The notes below the pieces were generated by a model. The model saw nothing but the letters and a program-made list of their open reading frames with translations. It was not told where the DNA came from and searched no databases. A stretch of DNA of 64,000 nucleotides from Sitta carolinensis (Eukaryota > Chordata > Aves > Passeriformes > Sittidae), in contig CM063283.1 in assembly GCA_032173965.1 (NCBI GenBank), forward strand, positions 110,555,108 to 110,619,107, given 5' to 3'. Of the stretch, positions 49,796 through 63,326 are shown piece by piece. Each line of letters starts with the position of its first letter. Within the stretch, counting starts at the first letter, position 1. The position numbers were made by a program, and so were the translations under genes.

Positions 49796-51980
49796 CACAA
49801 GCCACATACTTCAGCAAAGACCAGCATCCCCTGGAACAACCTCCCAAGGGCCAGGTAACTAATCATTGTTTAAATCAAGTCTGGAAGCTTCCTTTGGAGG
49901 GAATTTAGAGTTTGCACCCAGATTTATGAGACATGGGTTTATCCCTGGGACAATTCCTACACCCTCTAATTTTGGCTTGTGACTTGAGAAGCCAAGGGGT
50001 GGCTCTGCAAAGGGATCAGGGAATGAAAAGGGGGAAGGAAAAGAAAGTAAGAGAAAGTACAGAAAAAGATACAGAAGGAAACAAAGAAACCATACTGATT
50101 ATGAAGCAAGAGTAAAAGTAACCCAAAAAGATACAGTAAAAGTATGTATGAAGTAACTGTATTTCTTTTAGTAGAAGATGTGTGGGAGAAAATAAACGGA
50201 ATAAGAGAAAAGAATTCTGGGGCTGGAGCAGGGCAAGCAGGGGCCATGAGGGAAAAGATGACAACTTTATTTGTTTTTTCTCTCAGATCACAGAGTATTT
50301 CAAGGATGACTTTTCCAAGCACAAAATCTCCTGTAGCAGAGACAGGGAGCCTGGGTCCAGCTGACCATGTAACACACTGAGCAGTGCTGAGCTGAGCAGT
50401 CAGTAACAATGCCATGTGACAATAAACCAGAAAAATGCTACACATCCACCCTGACTCTTCTGGGTGGCAAATCCTTAGTGATCCCCTGCTCCAAGCAAAA
50501 TGCGGGAGCATATGCTCCTTTAAACTCACTTTATTCCTTTCCATGCTGCCCTGATCAATACAGCTGCTGTTCATTTATTTGTTTTGAGCTCCATGACAAG
50601 GGAGAGCAGCGAAACTTTACCTGGACACCAGCTCTGGGGGGGATCAGATGTGTGCAGGCGTGGTGATCTATGCAGAAGGAAAGGGGACACCAGGACACCA
50701 GGAACAGGGACACAAAAGCAAGGGACTGCCCAGCCAGCCTCTTTCTACTGGCTTCTTTAAGCAACAGCTACAGGATCAAGTAACACCAACCAAATTAAAA
50801 GGGTTTGCCACATAATGGTTTAAGTTCAGGTCTTTATAGTCAAGAGTAGCTCAGGTGGAAAACGGTGTAGGACAGACCAAAGCATCCTGACTGATTCATC
50901 AGGCACAGAGGCTTTAAAGCAGGCTGGTTTGTCTCCTTTGCAGCTCTATCAATGAAACCAATCAGCTTCTCTGAACACAGGAAGTTTATTTAGGGCAGCA
51001 CAGCAGGCTCCTCTCACCTCTGCTAAGCACAGGATGGCAACTTCCAAGGGGTTCTGGACAGAGGGATCAATTCCCTCACCAGATCCAAGTTTATTCCCAT
51101 CTTTGCTCTAAAAATCACACCCAGCAAAACACAAAGTTCCAAGTGGATAAACGCTGCATAATAGCTTTCTACAGCTGAGCCCTATCTTAGGCAGAAAAAG
51201 GCAGAAAAAGCACACAGAAAGCCATAGACAAAAACTAACTTAAGGAAAATAAGTCTGCTAAAAGTCTTAGGGAAGTAAAACCAGGCAGCTTTACTGCATC
51301 CGCTTTTGCTTCCACCTATATATTTCATCCACATGACTTCTACCTGAGAAAAACAAAACACACACACAAAAAAACAAAAACAAAAGACAAAACCCCCTGC
51401 AAAAAGCAGAGATATTAAAAAACATGTTTCCCCTCCCATCAATCCTAGAGAGTCTCTTTACAACTCATGCAATATTACTCTGGATCAGCTCAGTGAGCCT
51501 CACACTGCACAGGGTGGTGCCAAGCAGTGTTCACTCTGGAGGTATGAGAAGAAACAGAAAAAGCCCTGCTCATGTACAGATAGACTTAAATGACTCCAGA
51601 ATGACTCAAGGAGAAGGGAATGATTATTCCTGAGCACTAAAGACAGCTGGCAATTTACTCACACCACATGCAGAAAGACTTTTGAGCATTCAGCAGCACA
51701 GTCAAAGAGATTTATTCTTTCTTGTGTGTGCCTCTCTCCCTGTGCTTCAGTCTCCCCGCTCCTGGGAGCTCTATTATTTGTGTTAAAGTGTATTCCTTTT
51801 TAATCTACCTACTGCTTTCCAGATTCTTTTCACAGCATGGTTTTTAAAATTTTAAAATCAAAGGTAAAAAAAAAACAAATCACAACATTTGACCACAGGA
51901 AACTAACACTGCCCAAATAAGCAAACTGGGGTTTTTTCCTTTCTCTGTATAAAATTTCTAGACACAAAGAAAGGCAATAG

Positions 51981-51999
51981 AAAAAAAAAAAAAAAAAAA
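51981..51999 (+). repeat. Poly(A) homopolymer, 19 nt
   Basis: An uninterrupted A-run in intronic DNA with no associated element. Confidence 0.88.
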
Positions 52000-52554
52000 G
52001 ACAAATGAACAGTCAAATCTCAAAAAAACAGATTTCTCCTTGTCATTTAAATTTGACAGATCTGGGTCCTGCAGTAAGACTGACTGCCTTCAAGCTCCAC
52101 CAAAAAGACTCAATTTCATCCACATGTCAGTAGTCTGTTTTCACACCTTGTCAGCCTGAGTACAGGGTTAGGCTTTCCCTGATTCTTATTTTCCAGGTGC
52201 CACAAGAGGCTCAAATGGAACAGTAGAGCCACTTCCTACACAAAGAAATTAAAAAGAAGTGAGATGCCTCTCTACAACCATCACATTCATTTATTTCCAC
52301 ATGGGAAGCAAAAGATGTCTCCTTATTATCCTCAAAGGGAACAGAAATGCATGATTAAAGACAACTTTTCCTAAGTGGATGAGAAATTTAAAAAGTAATT
52401 GCTGTTTCAGGAATATGGAATCCATAAAACAGTACTAATAATTAAAGGTGAAAATATTTACTGGCACATGGAAAGTAGAATTCCATGCTGACAGAGCATC
52501 CCAAGTATTTCACATTCAGTGGTAAACAGACTAAGACCTCATACACACTCCAGA

Positions 52555-53122
52555 GGTGACATGTAGGGGAATTGTAGTGACAGGACAAGGAGCAACCAGT
52601 ACAAACTGAAAGAGAAGAAATTTAGGTTCAATAGTAGGCAGAAATTCATTACTGTGAGGGTGGTCAGACACAGGAACACATTGCCCAGGAAGGTTGAGGG
52701 TGGTCAGACACGGGAACACATTGCCCAGGAAGGTTGAGGGTGGTCAGACACTGGAACACATTGCCCAGGAAGGTTGAGGGTGTCAGACACTGGAACACAT
52801 TGCCAGGAAGGTTGAGGGTGGTCAGACACTGGAACACATTGCCCAGGAAGGTTGAGGTGGTCAGACACTGGAACACATTGCCCAGAAGGTTGAGGGTGGT
52901 CAGACACTGGAACACATTGCCCAGGAAGGTTGAGGCTGGTCAGACACTGGAACACACTGCCCAGGAAGGTTGTGGATGCCCTGGAAGTTTTCAAAGCCAG
53001 GTTGGATGGGGCTTGGAGCAACCTGGTCTAGTGGCAGGTGTCCCTGTCCATGGCAGGAGGGTTTGGAACAAGATCATCTTTAAGGTCCCTTCCAAACCCT
53101 AGCCAGTCTATGATTCTGTGAT
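52555..53122 (+). mobile_element. CR1 LINE 3' end carrying an internal tandem expansion
   Basis: The left part ('ttgtagtgacaggacaagga', 'actgaaagagaagaaattta', 'gaaattcattactgtgaggg') and the right part ('ggttggatggggcttggagc', 'aacctggtctagtggcaggt', 'tctatgattctgtg') are consecutive pieces of the CR1 3' region in sense orientation. Between them, in place of a single copy of about 40 bp, lie eight tandem copies (52658-52973). The element ends in the usual CR1 terminus near 53122. Confidence 0.93.
52658..52973 (+). repeat. 40-bp minisatellite derived from CR1, eight copies
   Basis: The unit begins 'gggtggtcagacactggaac' and continues 'acattgcccaggaaggttga'. Unit lengths in order are 40, 40, 40, 38, 40, 38, 40 and 40 bp. 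The 38-bp units lack single bases in the ggtgg, gccc or ggaagg runs. The last copy differs most ('ggctggtcag', 'cactgccc') and leads into normal CR1 text 'ggatgcc'. Frames in this interval on both strands are repetitive artefacts. Confidence 0.97.
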
Positions 53123-53209
53123 TATCACTTTTCTCTTACAGGTTCCCAGCTTCAGCCTGCCCCCCAGCACAACCATCACCTTGAAATATCAAATCCCAAA
53201 CCACTTTTA

Positions 53210-53640
53210 GCCAAGTGAGAAGCGAGGTTGCCCCGTTTTTTCCCACACCACAGGTAACCCTGCAGCTCCAAAGAGCTGCTGTGGCAGAGCTCCCCAGGAA
53301 GCACCCCTGGCTTACCCACGGCAGGGAAAGGCGCTCCGGGAGAGAGGAGCTGCACGCTGTCCACAGGAGGAACTCAGGCACGGCTTCCCTGACCTCACCA
53401 ACACCTCCTGCCCACACAGCTCAGCAGTGCACCTCGGGCTCAGTGCCCCAAAGGGATGGCCAGCTCCACGCTCATGCCCTCTCCTTAATCCAGGGATCTT
53501 TTGCCGAAGAAGCGCCCCACGGTATCCTTGTTTTTCCAGCCCGGTTTGCACACCCTGCTGCTTCCAGATGTGTCCAGCTGCACGGCAAAAGGGCAGGGAG
53601 GCACTGCTGAAATGGCCCCTGCTGCTGCAGAGCAGGCTCA
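53210..53640. other. GC-rich, CpG-enriched patch
   Basis: About 430 bp with higher G+C and roughly a dozen CpGs, for example 'ggcgctccgggagagagg' near 53330 and 'tgccgaagaagcgccccacgg' near 53501. The 131-codon + strand frame within it has no recognisable domain. It could be a regulatory element or an unrecognised 5' exon of AGPAT3, but no splice or promoter signal settles this. Confidence 0.25.
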
Positions 53641-56600
53641 GAGAGGAACAGCCAGGATGTTCTGACCCACAGGTGCAAACCCCTGCTCACGTCCTTCATG
53701 GGTCCAGCTGCAATCTCATGTTGCTTAAAATATAAATACCCCTTGGAAAAGGCACACAACCAGGGCAAAGTGCACAGGTAAAATAAACACACAACCACCC
53801 TCTGGACCTCTGACCGTTTTTTTTTTTATGGTTAAAAGGAAGGTTTATGATTCCTCGGAGTGCATTTTGCCAAGAGCTAGAATTGGCTTTTCAACCCTAT
53901 GTCCTGCCCCACTGCCCAGCCCTGAGGCTCCTTCCCAAGCTAAACCCACCCCTAAATAACTTTACCAGCCCCGCTGCCAAAGGCTGGTCACACCACAAAG
54001 CAGCATTTCATTACAACCCACAAACATAATTTGAAATCCCAATACATTTCTGTTAGTCAAAAGCACATTTAATACAAAACAGAAATTAGTGTTCCAAAGT
54101 CTGAAATGAAACCATGTCAGGAAAGCAAATCATTGCCAATGGGAAAGACCTAGTAAAAATTAGTTTGAACACTCCAATTCTTCTGACTTCTATTGTGAGC
54201 AATGCTCAGCAACCAAAACATGCCCATACAAAATGAATCAGCCCTGACTGAAATTTGATTTTTGACCCGATTACATTCTTCCTCCCAAAATAACCTCTCA
54301 TTAAAGAACTAAAAAGGCTGCAGTCAAGAACTGGCCAACATAACCAAAATCTTTAGTGAGTTAGCACAGCCCCCTCCACATGCAGAAACTCTCGCTTTCA
54401 CCACAAGAACTGCAAAGCTGTCTGTGATAAGTTAGCAACAGAACAAGTTTCAAGATAGGATTTCTACATAAATTAGGACTGCATCCAGACCTGAGGCAGA
54501 AAACTAGGACTCACAAAAAAAGGAAGAGATAATGCATCCTAAAAAATGGGCAGCAGCTCTTAAGTATCTTGATTTAAGAGACTCCAGAGAGCAGTCTGAG
54601 CCCCTTGGCCTCTGACAAAGCAGCACAAAGTGTCTCAGTGAGACATGGGGGGAGAAGCAGAAACAACTCCACCAGATCCCTAGTGGAGAAAATAGAGAAT
54701 TTGACAAACAGCACATTCGAGATATGTCAGATCCCAAGGAGCAGAAAGCAAGGCCAGGAGAGATGTGCCACAGGAATTTAGAACAAGACAGGCAACAGGA
54801 GTCCCAGAAAGCAACAGGCTGAGCAGATGATGCTGCACAGGCCCCACAGCATCTCCCTGACACATTCCTGTCTTCCAACCCAGACCACCCCCTAGACCTG
54901 CTGGCTTAGATCACAGCTGAAAAAAAGGCAGTAGCTGCCCAAATGTGGACCTGTTACATTCAGGTCTGCTGGTTGCCTACAGATAGACTTGGCAGAGAAG
55001 AGCAGCCACCACGCCACGACAACATAAAGGTTAAACCCCAGAGAATCCAGGAATAAAGGCCATTTTCACTCCCTTCATGCTCCTCCTCTTTCCCACACAC
55101 GCAGCTTGTACCAAAAATGGTTAGAGGGATAGGAAAGAAAACCTGATCTGAGTATACTGGAAGCACAAAAATGAAACCCACAAAGATGAAGCGTTGCTCA
55201 TACAATTACTGCATCTATCACGCTGTGCAGAGTTAAAACTTACCTGCTTGGTACTGTAATTTGGCAATTGATTCTAAATGCCTAAAAAAGGGCCCTGACA
55301 AAACCTGCAATAAGTGGGATGAAACAAGGAAGAGAAGGAGGAGGAGGTGAACAAGAGAAAATTATACCAAGATAAGCTGGAGATGCACAATTTCACCTGC
55401 CTGAGAAGATCCACCCTCTTCTAGAGAAGACATGCGAGTTAAATTTTCAAGTAAAAAAGCTCAGCGCAGGAAAAAAAAAATCCCCTCTTTGTAACCAGGT
55501 TGTATCTTCTTGTTGCTGCTGGAACTTGTTAAACACTATTGCTGTCAGCCAGACACCCCTGCAGAGAGGACCTGTACCAGTGCAGTGGGGGTTTTAATCT
55601 GTGTAACAACTATTTGCAGGTTTAGAAGCATACAGCTAATGAGGACTCACTGGCTATCCAGAGCAAACATGCAGTGTGGAGTGCAGGTAACTGGCTTTCT
55701 GCTGCTCATACCCTCTCTCATATGTGTAATTCCACCAGATCTGTGAACTCCAAACACTACATTATCTGCAAAAGACAGACTTTCACAATGGAGGGTCCAT
55801 TTACCTCACAATAACATCCAAAATTATTCCAGTGGACAGAACCCCAGCTTAATGTTGTCCTGGAATTAAGGCAGAAGCACAGCAGGGGTCCCCTCTAAGA
55901 AGAGCATCTGGTATTTTGAAAACCAGCAAATCACAGCTTCCCCCAACAGCTACTGAGTTATTAAATGGAGGCTCAGTTTACCTCAGTTCTGTCTGCCCCG
56001 CAGCAAGCGACAGGAAGACTGAATTCCCTTGTGGTCAGGAGGCAAGTTGTGCCTCATTTACATCAGAGATACACACATTTTTGATGCTTTATTGAGACAC
56101 AGCTGATGAGAGCTCAGCACTGCCAAGGTCACATGCTGGTCATTGCTGGGAAGAGAACTCCAAGAACAGGATGCTCCACTCGCACTTCCTTTCGTGGAGC
56201 ATCCCAGATCGCCTGTGTTTTACCAACACACAAAGACCATATGTCCTGCCAAATAATTTTAGGCTCACCATGCACCAAAGAAATCAATTCAGGAAGTTGG
56301 ATGGTATTTCTTTTCTGCTCACACAGAGTGACAGACCATCACAGTCCATAAATTTGCTGGTACCTCGTCTCGGATGCTTGCTAGCAAAGCGTTCTTCGGT
56401 GCAGGGAGCCAGGAGCTTGACTCAGACTTTAATTCAGTGCTTATAGTTCTGCAAAACTACTTCAGCACCCACCAGCTTTGTGCAATGGCTGTACTACCAA
56501 AAAGGCAAGCAGGACCGTGCTGTAGAGAGAACCAGCACCTGCATTGAAATTCTGCGGGCACTTACCCGGCCTCTCAGCTTTTGTTTAGTGCCCTCCCTGC

Positions 56601-59600
56601 ATTCCTGGTAGTTAGGCTCTCCTTTGGCTGGTCATCAGGAATTAATTGTGCCACAGAAACTCGCTGAGAGCCCAAAGGCTGAAAAAACCAGCAAACTGAA
56701 GGCACCATGGTGTTTCTGGTAGCTGGGCTCATGCACCTGTTTTGAGGCTGATCTCTAAGGTCACCACCTTCAAGGCTTTGCTCCACCTTCTCCATGGAGC
56801 ACATACGGATTGCAAGGGAATTGCTTCACGTTCTCAAAGAGAAAGATAAGAAGCAGCCCCAATCTGAAAGGACCACTTGACAGCCAAGCAAAAATACCAA
56901 TATCCTTCCCAGGGTCATTTGATCTGACACTCAGATAGGTCAGTGTTGCCCTGTGCTGGAACTCACAGCACGTGAGGCTCCGAGAGTGGAGCAGGGTTGG
57001 AACACGAGTCCCTCCCAATATAAATTTGCAGAGCGTGCAGCTAAAGGAGATTTCCATAAGTCACCAAACCCAGCTGTCCCCAACCTTTGACAGCAAAGCT
57101 TCTCCATCACCTTTTACTTCTCTTCATCATGACTACTATTTTCTCGTCCCCCTCCTAGCTTTTTTTTTTTTTTTGCACAGCAGCATAAGGGGTGAGCAGG
57201 GAAAGCCAGAACTTACATTCTTTGGATCCCCCTTGCCCCATCCCATAAGGGCTCTTTTCCCACCAGGAACCAGGCACTCCAGTCCCCAGTGCAGAAACAC
57301 CAAACCCCAACTCTTCTCCAGCATCTGCCAGGATCTTTTCTTTTTGAGTTCCTTCCAGCAACATCAATTTTACAACTCCTGCTTGGCAACAGAAAGCTTT
57401 TTCCAAAGTTTTGCAGCTCTCCATTCTGCATCTTAAATCCCTAACTTGTCCTCCTTACAGCAGGCACAGACAGCAGTTCATTCCCTTCTGCTCCTGCAGC
57501 AAGCTTTCAGGTGTTCTTTACATAGAACCATCCTGATTCTTTAAATCTTCCCTTTATTAATGTTTTCTAGACATCTCTGTGATTTTTTTTCCCCACTCAG
57601 TTTTTTTTTTACAGCTTGGTCCACAGGAAAATGTGCCTTCAGCTGCACACCACAGCCCAGCTCATGCCAAGGAGAACCATTTTGCAGGTGTGTTTGTGTG
57701 TACACCCTCATTTAGGGCGCTTGGCTTTTTTCTTTTGGAGTCAGAGAGAAAGGAAAGGCTTGAGGTTCTCATATTTTTTTGCAATCACCTAAGACTGACA
57801 CACATTCAAGTTTCAAACTGCTAAGTGGAAGCACTACATTTTTGGTTATTATCAGAACAGGTATTTGGTAGGAATACAGAAAAACCTTGAGCTTTTTTCT
57901 CCTTTAGAAGTTTTGCCAACCTTGCTGTGTTAAGGAGCAGCATTAAAGAAAAGCCTCCAGAGTAAATACAGAGGCACAAATGAATGTAGGCAATGGTATC
58001 ACCAAAAATTGAGGCTGTTGTGATTAAACTTATTCAGAGAGAGGGTTCAAGAGTACCAGTGGACTCCTCCATTCCAGGCTAAACTGCAATCCCACTATAA
58101 ATGATGATGCCAACCTTTTTTTCCCCAGTGTATTCCTACTGCACTGGGGAAGAGCAAGGAGCCAGCTAGATAGGAAGTAGCCAGTTTTATCTGGTCAGTG
58201 ACAAAACCCCCCTACCCAGGAGTACTCCACCATTCCACATACTGATCAGGCAGTAAAACCTAAAAAGAGAGGAACATGGCTCTGTTTCCACTTTAGGGAA
58301 CCAGGACAGTTAAAGCTGGCCAACAAGAAAGGACATTCCTCCCTTACTGCGAGAGGAATAGGGGGAAAAAAAAGGAGAAAAACTGAAAGTTGGTTATTTT
58401 AGGTCACCCAGTAAAACCAAGGCATCTGTGCAATGCTTCCAAGGTTCATATTTAGAAGTAAATTCATGAGGTTCAGAAAGGCAGCTTACAAACACCACAG
58501 TATGCTTCAGACCATTCTTAATGCTTTTTGGCCTGGACCCATCGCTTTAAAAGCCAGCAATTTTTTTTTTTTTTTACAAAGCCCACCCCTCCCACATACC
58601 TCCCTGCCACAGGGCAGCAATACAACAGACATTTCTCTCCAAATTAAATCCACTTCTTCTTGAATGAAGAGGGTCAGGAGGATGAGGGCACTACACTTTA
58701 AAAAAGGGCATTAAAAATAATTATGCTAAACCATGTATCAGCACAAATTAAAGAGAGACAGTAAAATGCCTGCTTTCAGCTTGCTTAAATATTCAATTTA
58801 AAAAGCCATCTAGGCAAAATTTTATTAAAATAAATCACCAGAAAAAATGCCTGTTAAACCAATGTTAAACCACATTCTTTAGGATGTTCTTTCACTGAGA
58901 AGGAAGTCTTCACTGCCACTACCAACCCAATCATGTTCTCAAAGGATGTGCCTTCCTTCACAGCAGCAGTGGTGTGAAGTGTAACCAGTGCTAGTTTCAA
59001 ATGCAATGCCAAGTGCAGTAAAGCTTCTGCTGGCTTCCCTCGTACAAAAACACATCCTCCTCCTCTCTCACGCCCAGCAAGCCAAGTTACCCACAGATAA
59101 CCCTTCACAGCAGTTCATAGCTTCTTTTGGGAGCCATCAGGACAGGTTTAGAATTGGTGTTGGAAGAGTTAGATGGATGTAAAGCTCAGCCTTTGCACCC
59201 TTCAATGCCTTGCAGGAAAACTAAAGGTTCAACCTCCAAACCAGATCTACTGACAAACATTGAGATCACTGCAGAAATAGAAAGTCTTAGAAAATGTTTA
59301 AGGTTTAGGACATTAAAAAATTGATAAAACACAAACAGTGCAAGAAAAAAGAAAGGTAATAAGGGATTATACCACTTTCTTTTGCTGTAGAGAAAGGTAG
59401 ATGCTCATTACCTGGGTGAAGTAAGGCTCATAGTGGGTTGCATACAGCAGGTCCTCTAATTTCAAAGATGAACAGTGTCTGCCTGGTTTTTACTGTGAAG
59501 TATAACTGAGGTGATATCGTGAGTGCCCCAGGACTCATCACCACCATTTGGGTCAGCTCTTTTTCTCCAGCATGATATTGCTTCTGAAAAGCCAACACAC

Positions 59601-59698
59601 CACTCCAGCAGTGCTGGAATACACCAGAAAAAAACCTATAGTACACAGACCAAAACTAAATTTCTTATAGGAAAGCTGCTGGCAAAAGCTTCAAAGTT

Positions 59699-59724
59699 AA
59701 AAAAAAAAAAAAAAAAAAAAAAAA
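59699..59724 (+). repeat. Poly(A) homopolymer, 26 nt
   Basis: An uninterrupted A-run with no recognisable retroposon upstream. Confidence 0.9.
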
Positions 59725-62700
59725 GTAAGAGAAGTACCATCAAGAGTGCTTTGGTACAGGCAGAGCTGCACCCAGGAGAGCTTGCCAGGCTTGCCAGCAG
59801 CAGTATACATCTAACACCATAAGCACACATACCTAATGGACATGTCTTCATTCTTAGACTCTGTGCTCCCAAAACCTTTACCATAAATTATGGTCCTCAA
59901 TTCACAGCCACAGCTCCAGCTGCAACAAGCAAGCTGAAGCAATGCCATTTTTAACCCAAGCTTTCAAAGGTGAGGCTGACTGCCTTTCCTGGGGGCTGAG
60001 CAGGACCCAGGCAGCAAACAGGCACGTCTGTCGCAGGTCAGAGCCAAGGTCCACCCATCTCACAACACACCCCTGGCAGCAGACAGCCACTGATGGCCAG
60101 GGAAGAGCAGAGGATGAGGGCAAGCACGCTGTGACCCTGCTGCTGCTGCTGCCTGGCAGCCCAGTGATCTGCAGCCAAGGCACCTCTCTGCTGCTGCCTT
60201 CTAAGCTCAGTTTAAGGCACCACTGCTGTTAGGTGAATGCAAATGAATGCAAACACATTCTTTTCAGAGCAGGCAGAGGGAGAGGGCTCTCTGAGAGTTT
60301 TCTAATGGATATTTGGGCAGGAAAGCTTGAAAGGAATCAGCAGTGTTTGGCAGCAATAGGTCTTGTACCATCACAGAAGACGCTGGGGAAAAACACAGCT
60401 GGAGTGTTAGGCCAGCCAGTTCAGCTTCCATTGACAGAAACAACTCAACTTGAGACAGTAAAAAGCAAACTGAGTTACTCAAAGTACATCCTATTTCAGA
60501 TTAAGCCATCTCAATTCCTAGAAGATTATACAAACAATGTCCTTGCTACAGTACTAGCTAAATAAGATATACATCTGTTTTCAAGTAGCTGTGCTCTGCA
60601 CAAGAGCAATAGCACAGGCAAATTCAATGTGAAAACCATTTACTAGTTTCAAGAGTCAGTTGTGAGCAGGGACTGCAGAAAGGCATGGCCCTGTCCCCTT
60701 GCCATGGGGTGGCCAGGAAAGCAAAAGACAAGATAAAACCCTCAAAACACAAAATACCAAAAACCACCTCAATGTCAGGTGATGCCAGTGATGATATTTC
60801 ACTGGAAATAGAGCTCAAGAACAATCTGCCATCTGGCCCAAAGTCCCAATGCTACTTATACTTTTAGCCAAATGCACTTTACAAGCAAAGCAAGTAAAAA
60901 AAAAATAAATTCCTCAAATAGAGAGGAGACTTGTGTGTTCCCTAGGAGAGATGGGCTCCAACCCTCTCTCCCATAAGTAACCACAGGAAGCTGCCTGAGG
61001 AACCAAAGGTGGCACCTCTGCTGTGACCACCAGAAGGTAAAAACATTGTTCAGGGAGTGATTTGGGTCACAGCCTCCTCACTGACCTCAGGAAATTAAAA
61101 CCTTTCTCTGCCTTTGGCTTCAGCCCTTTTATAATTCAAACCTGGCTAGCTACATGGTTAATAACCCAAGGGCCATCAGCATCAGAGAGATGCAAGAGGG
61201 GAAATCCAGCTCAGACACACTGGTAAGGAGATCAAGACTTCAGAAAGGTATTTGGAACAAGGAGCCCACAGAACAGAAGACACAAGCATAACCTTGGGTC
61301 AATCAATCACAGCTGCAGCTGGGAGATGGGCCCTTGCATTAGACACTAAAGATGTGTCAAATCTAGAGCTGCACACCCCTGCTCAGATGGGAGAACAACA
61401 TTCACGCTGAAACCTGCTGGAAGGTTACCTGCCTTTGTCAAATAAACTGATTATGGTCGTGTTATTTAGCAGTCTGTCAGCTGTTATCAGAACTTGGGCC
61501 CATAAGCAGCCCAGCCCATATCACCACCAGGAACATGAAAGCTGACCTAGAGCGAGAGAATACTGAAAACTGGTAACACTAAAGCATGATATGAATTATG
61601 TCAAGGGGAAAGACAGGCTGCTTTTGAACCAGCACATAAATCACACATTTCCTCCATCGTGTTCCTCTGAAAAGACCAAATCTGCATTTGAAGTACTGAC
61701 AACTGAATCTCCAGGGGGGAAAAAAGCGTTCTTTGTGCAGAGTCAAGCTTCGGGGAATCTTGCAGCAGTAATTACAGACACTGCCTCCCCAAGCCATCTG
61801 CTGTGGCATTTATAACTCCTGGAAGGGCAGCAGGCAGAGCTGGTGGAGGAGAAGAGGAGACACAAGTATCTCAGCAGCCACAGCCAGGCTGCACAGGAAA
61901 GCTGTGACACTGCTCTGACCCAAACAGGAACCTCTGTCCTGGTTATCCAGACCTCCTTCAGCTGGTAGATACAGCTGGTGCTCACCCAGCAGAGGGAACA
62001 GGGGGATCTGCACCCTTTTCAGATCAAAGGAAATTAAGAGACCACCCTCAAGTCAAACTAAACCAGGCTGACAAGGCCCCAGTGAGAAGTGTCTGGCCAG
62101 AATCTCATTCCACAAGTGAGGAAATTTGTGCTCTGGAGTCAGTCTGAGCAACCCAGCTTCCACATTCAGATGGACACTCCAGACCACACACACCTCTCCT
62201 CCAAGCAGTGGTGCCAGTGACATGGTCAGAATAATTTAGAATGAGCGAAACCCATTCTTTCTCATGGACATGCAGGTTCCACCATGACCTACACAGCTTC
62301 AGGCTGATGGAAGAGCATCTGCAGATTGTTTTTATCAGCACAGATACAGACTGAAGAGGCAGCAGGTCAGGCTCACCCACCCCTGCTCACACAAGCAGGA
62401 GTTCCAGCAGCAGGCCAAGCCCCAGGCATGCTGCAAATCCCACTTTCAGTACAGCTGGAGACAATGCCGATTAATTGTTTTGCCATCCATACAAAATTGC
62501 TACAATACTCACTTCATAGGGTTGTCACAAGGATTATTTAACATCTCTGAAGAGCTTTGAAGAAGAAATAGTGGCCATTGTTCTCAGTACCACAGAACTG
62601 GGAACTATCTCACATGAATTTTGCATGACTGTGCATGTGTGACAGTTGCAGCACCAATAGATTATTTTTCTTCATTAAAAAAAAAAAAAGCTCCTCACAG

Positions 62701-63303
62701 TAGCTCATTTACTCTGGGCAACATTTTAGTCAGAAATGTATTTTGTTTTGCTTGTTAATACATCCTAAATAGAGATCTACTTTGACTATTTAATTAATAG
62801 ATTCAGGTGCTGTTTCTAGTTTCTCTTAATTAGGGAAACACTGCTTTTTTTACAAAGGACTCAGTTTAGGCTGTCAGGGTTTTTAGCAAGCACACTATAA
62901 TTACCTAACCAATGCTAACACACAAGAACAACAAGAGGAGAAAAAAAGGGAACTAAAAGTGTCACTGAAATCCCATTTCATTTACAGCAAATGAGAAAGT
63001 CTGCATAGGGAAGAACTGCTACACACAGAGAGTCCAATGTCATACTGCTTATGCCTGACCATTAAATAGCTCTTAGCATTGATGCAGAACATTGTAGCAG
63101 TTTAAACAGTTTCTTTTTTTTTCCCCTGAATACACGGGAACTGTTGGATTCTAAATGTTCTGCAGTACACTTGGATCCACCTCATTGATATGGAAAATTT
63201 TGACCATTACAGTCCAAATATATAAAGAATCTATCTGCCTTCTCTTTATCATACAATACAGGAAAATCAACATCTAATTCGAGGATAAACATTTTATTTT
63301 TCC

Positions 63304-63326
63304 TTTTTTTTTTTTTTTTTTTTTTT
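63304..63326 (+). repeat. Poly(T) homopolymer, 23 nt
   Basis: An uninterrupted T-run on the + strand with no associated element recognised. Confidence 0.9.

Larger units (their letters stand above)
48493..52554. other. Intronic sequence, no gene recognised
   Basis: About 4 kb. It includes a 32-A run at 49761-49792, a purine-rich + strand stretch around 50010-50110 and a 19-A run at 51981-51999. The 202-codon minus-strand frame at 49966-50574 is largely the pyrimidine-rich complement of the purine stretch and is not taken as a gene. Confidence 0.55.

Noticed and set aside
49966..50574. 202-codon minus-strand frame with a hydrophobic C-terminal half
   Set aside because: The hydrophobic stretch is the complement of a purine-rich + strand run. 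There is no ordered membrane-protein pattern, splice context or known homologue.
52531..53102. Repetitive frames on both strands across the 52.6-53.1 kb array
   Set aside because: They are translations of the CR1-derived 40-bp tandem repeat.
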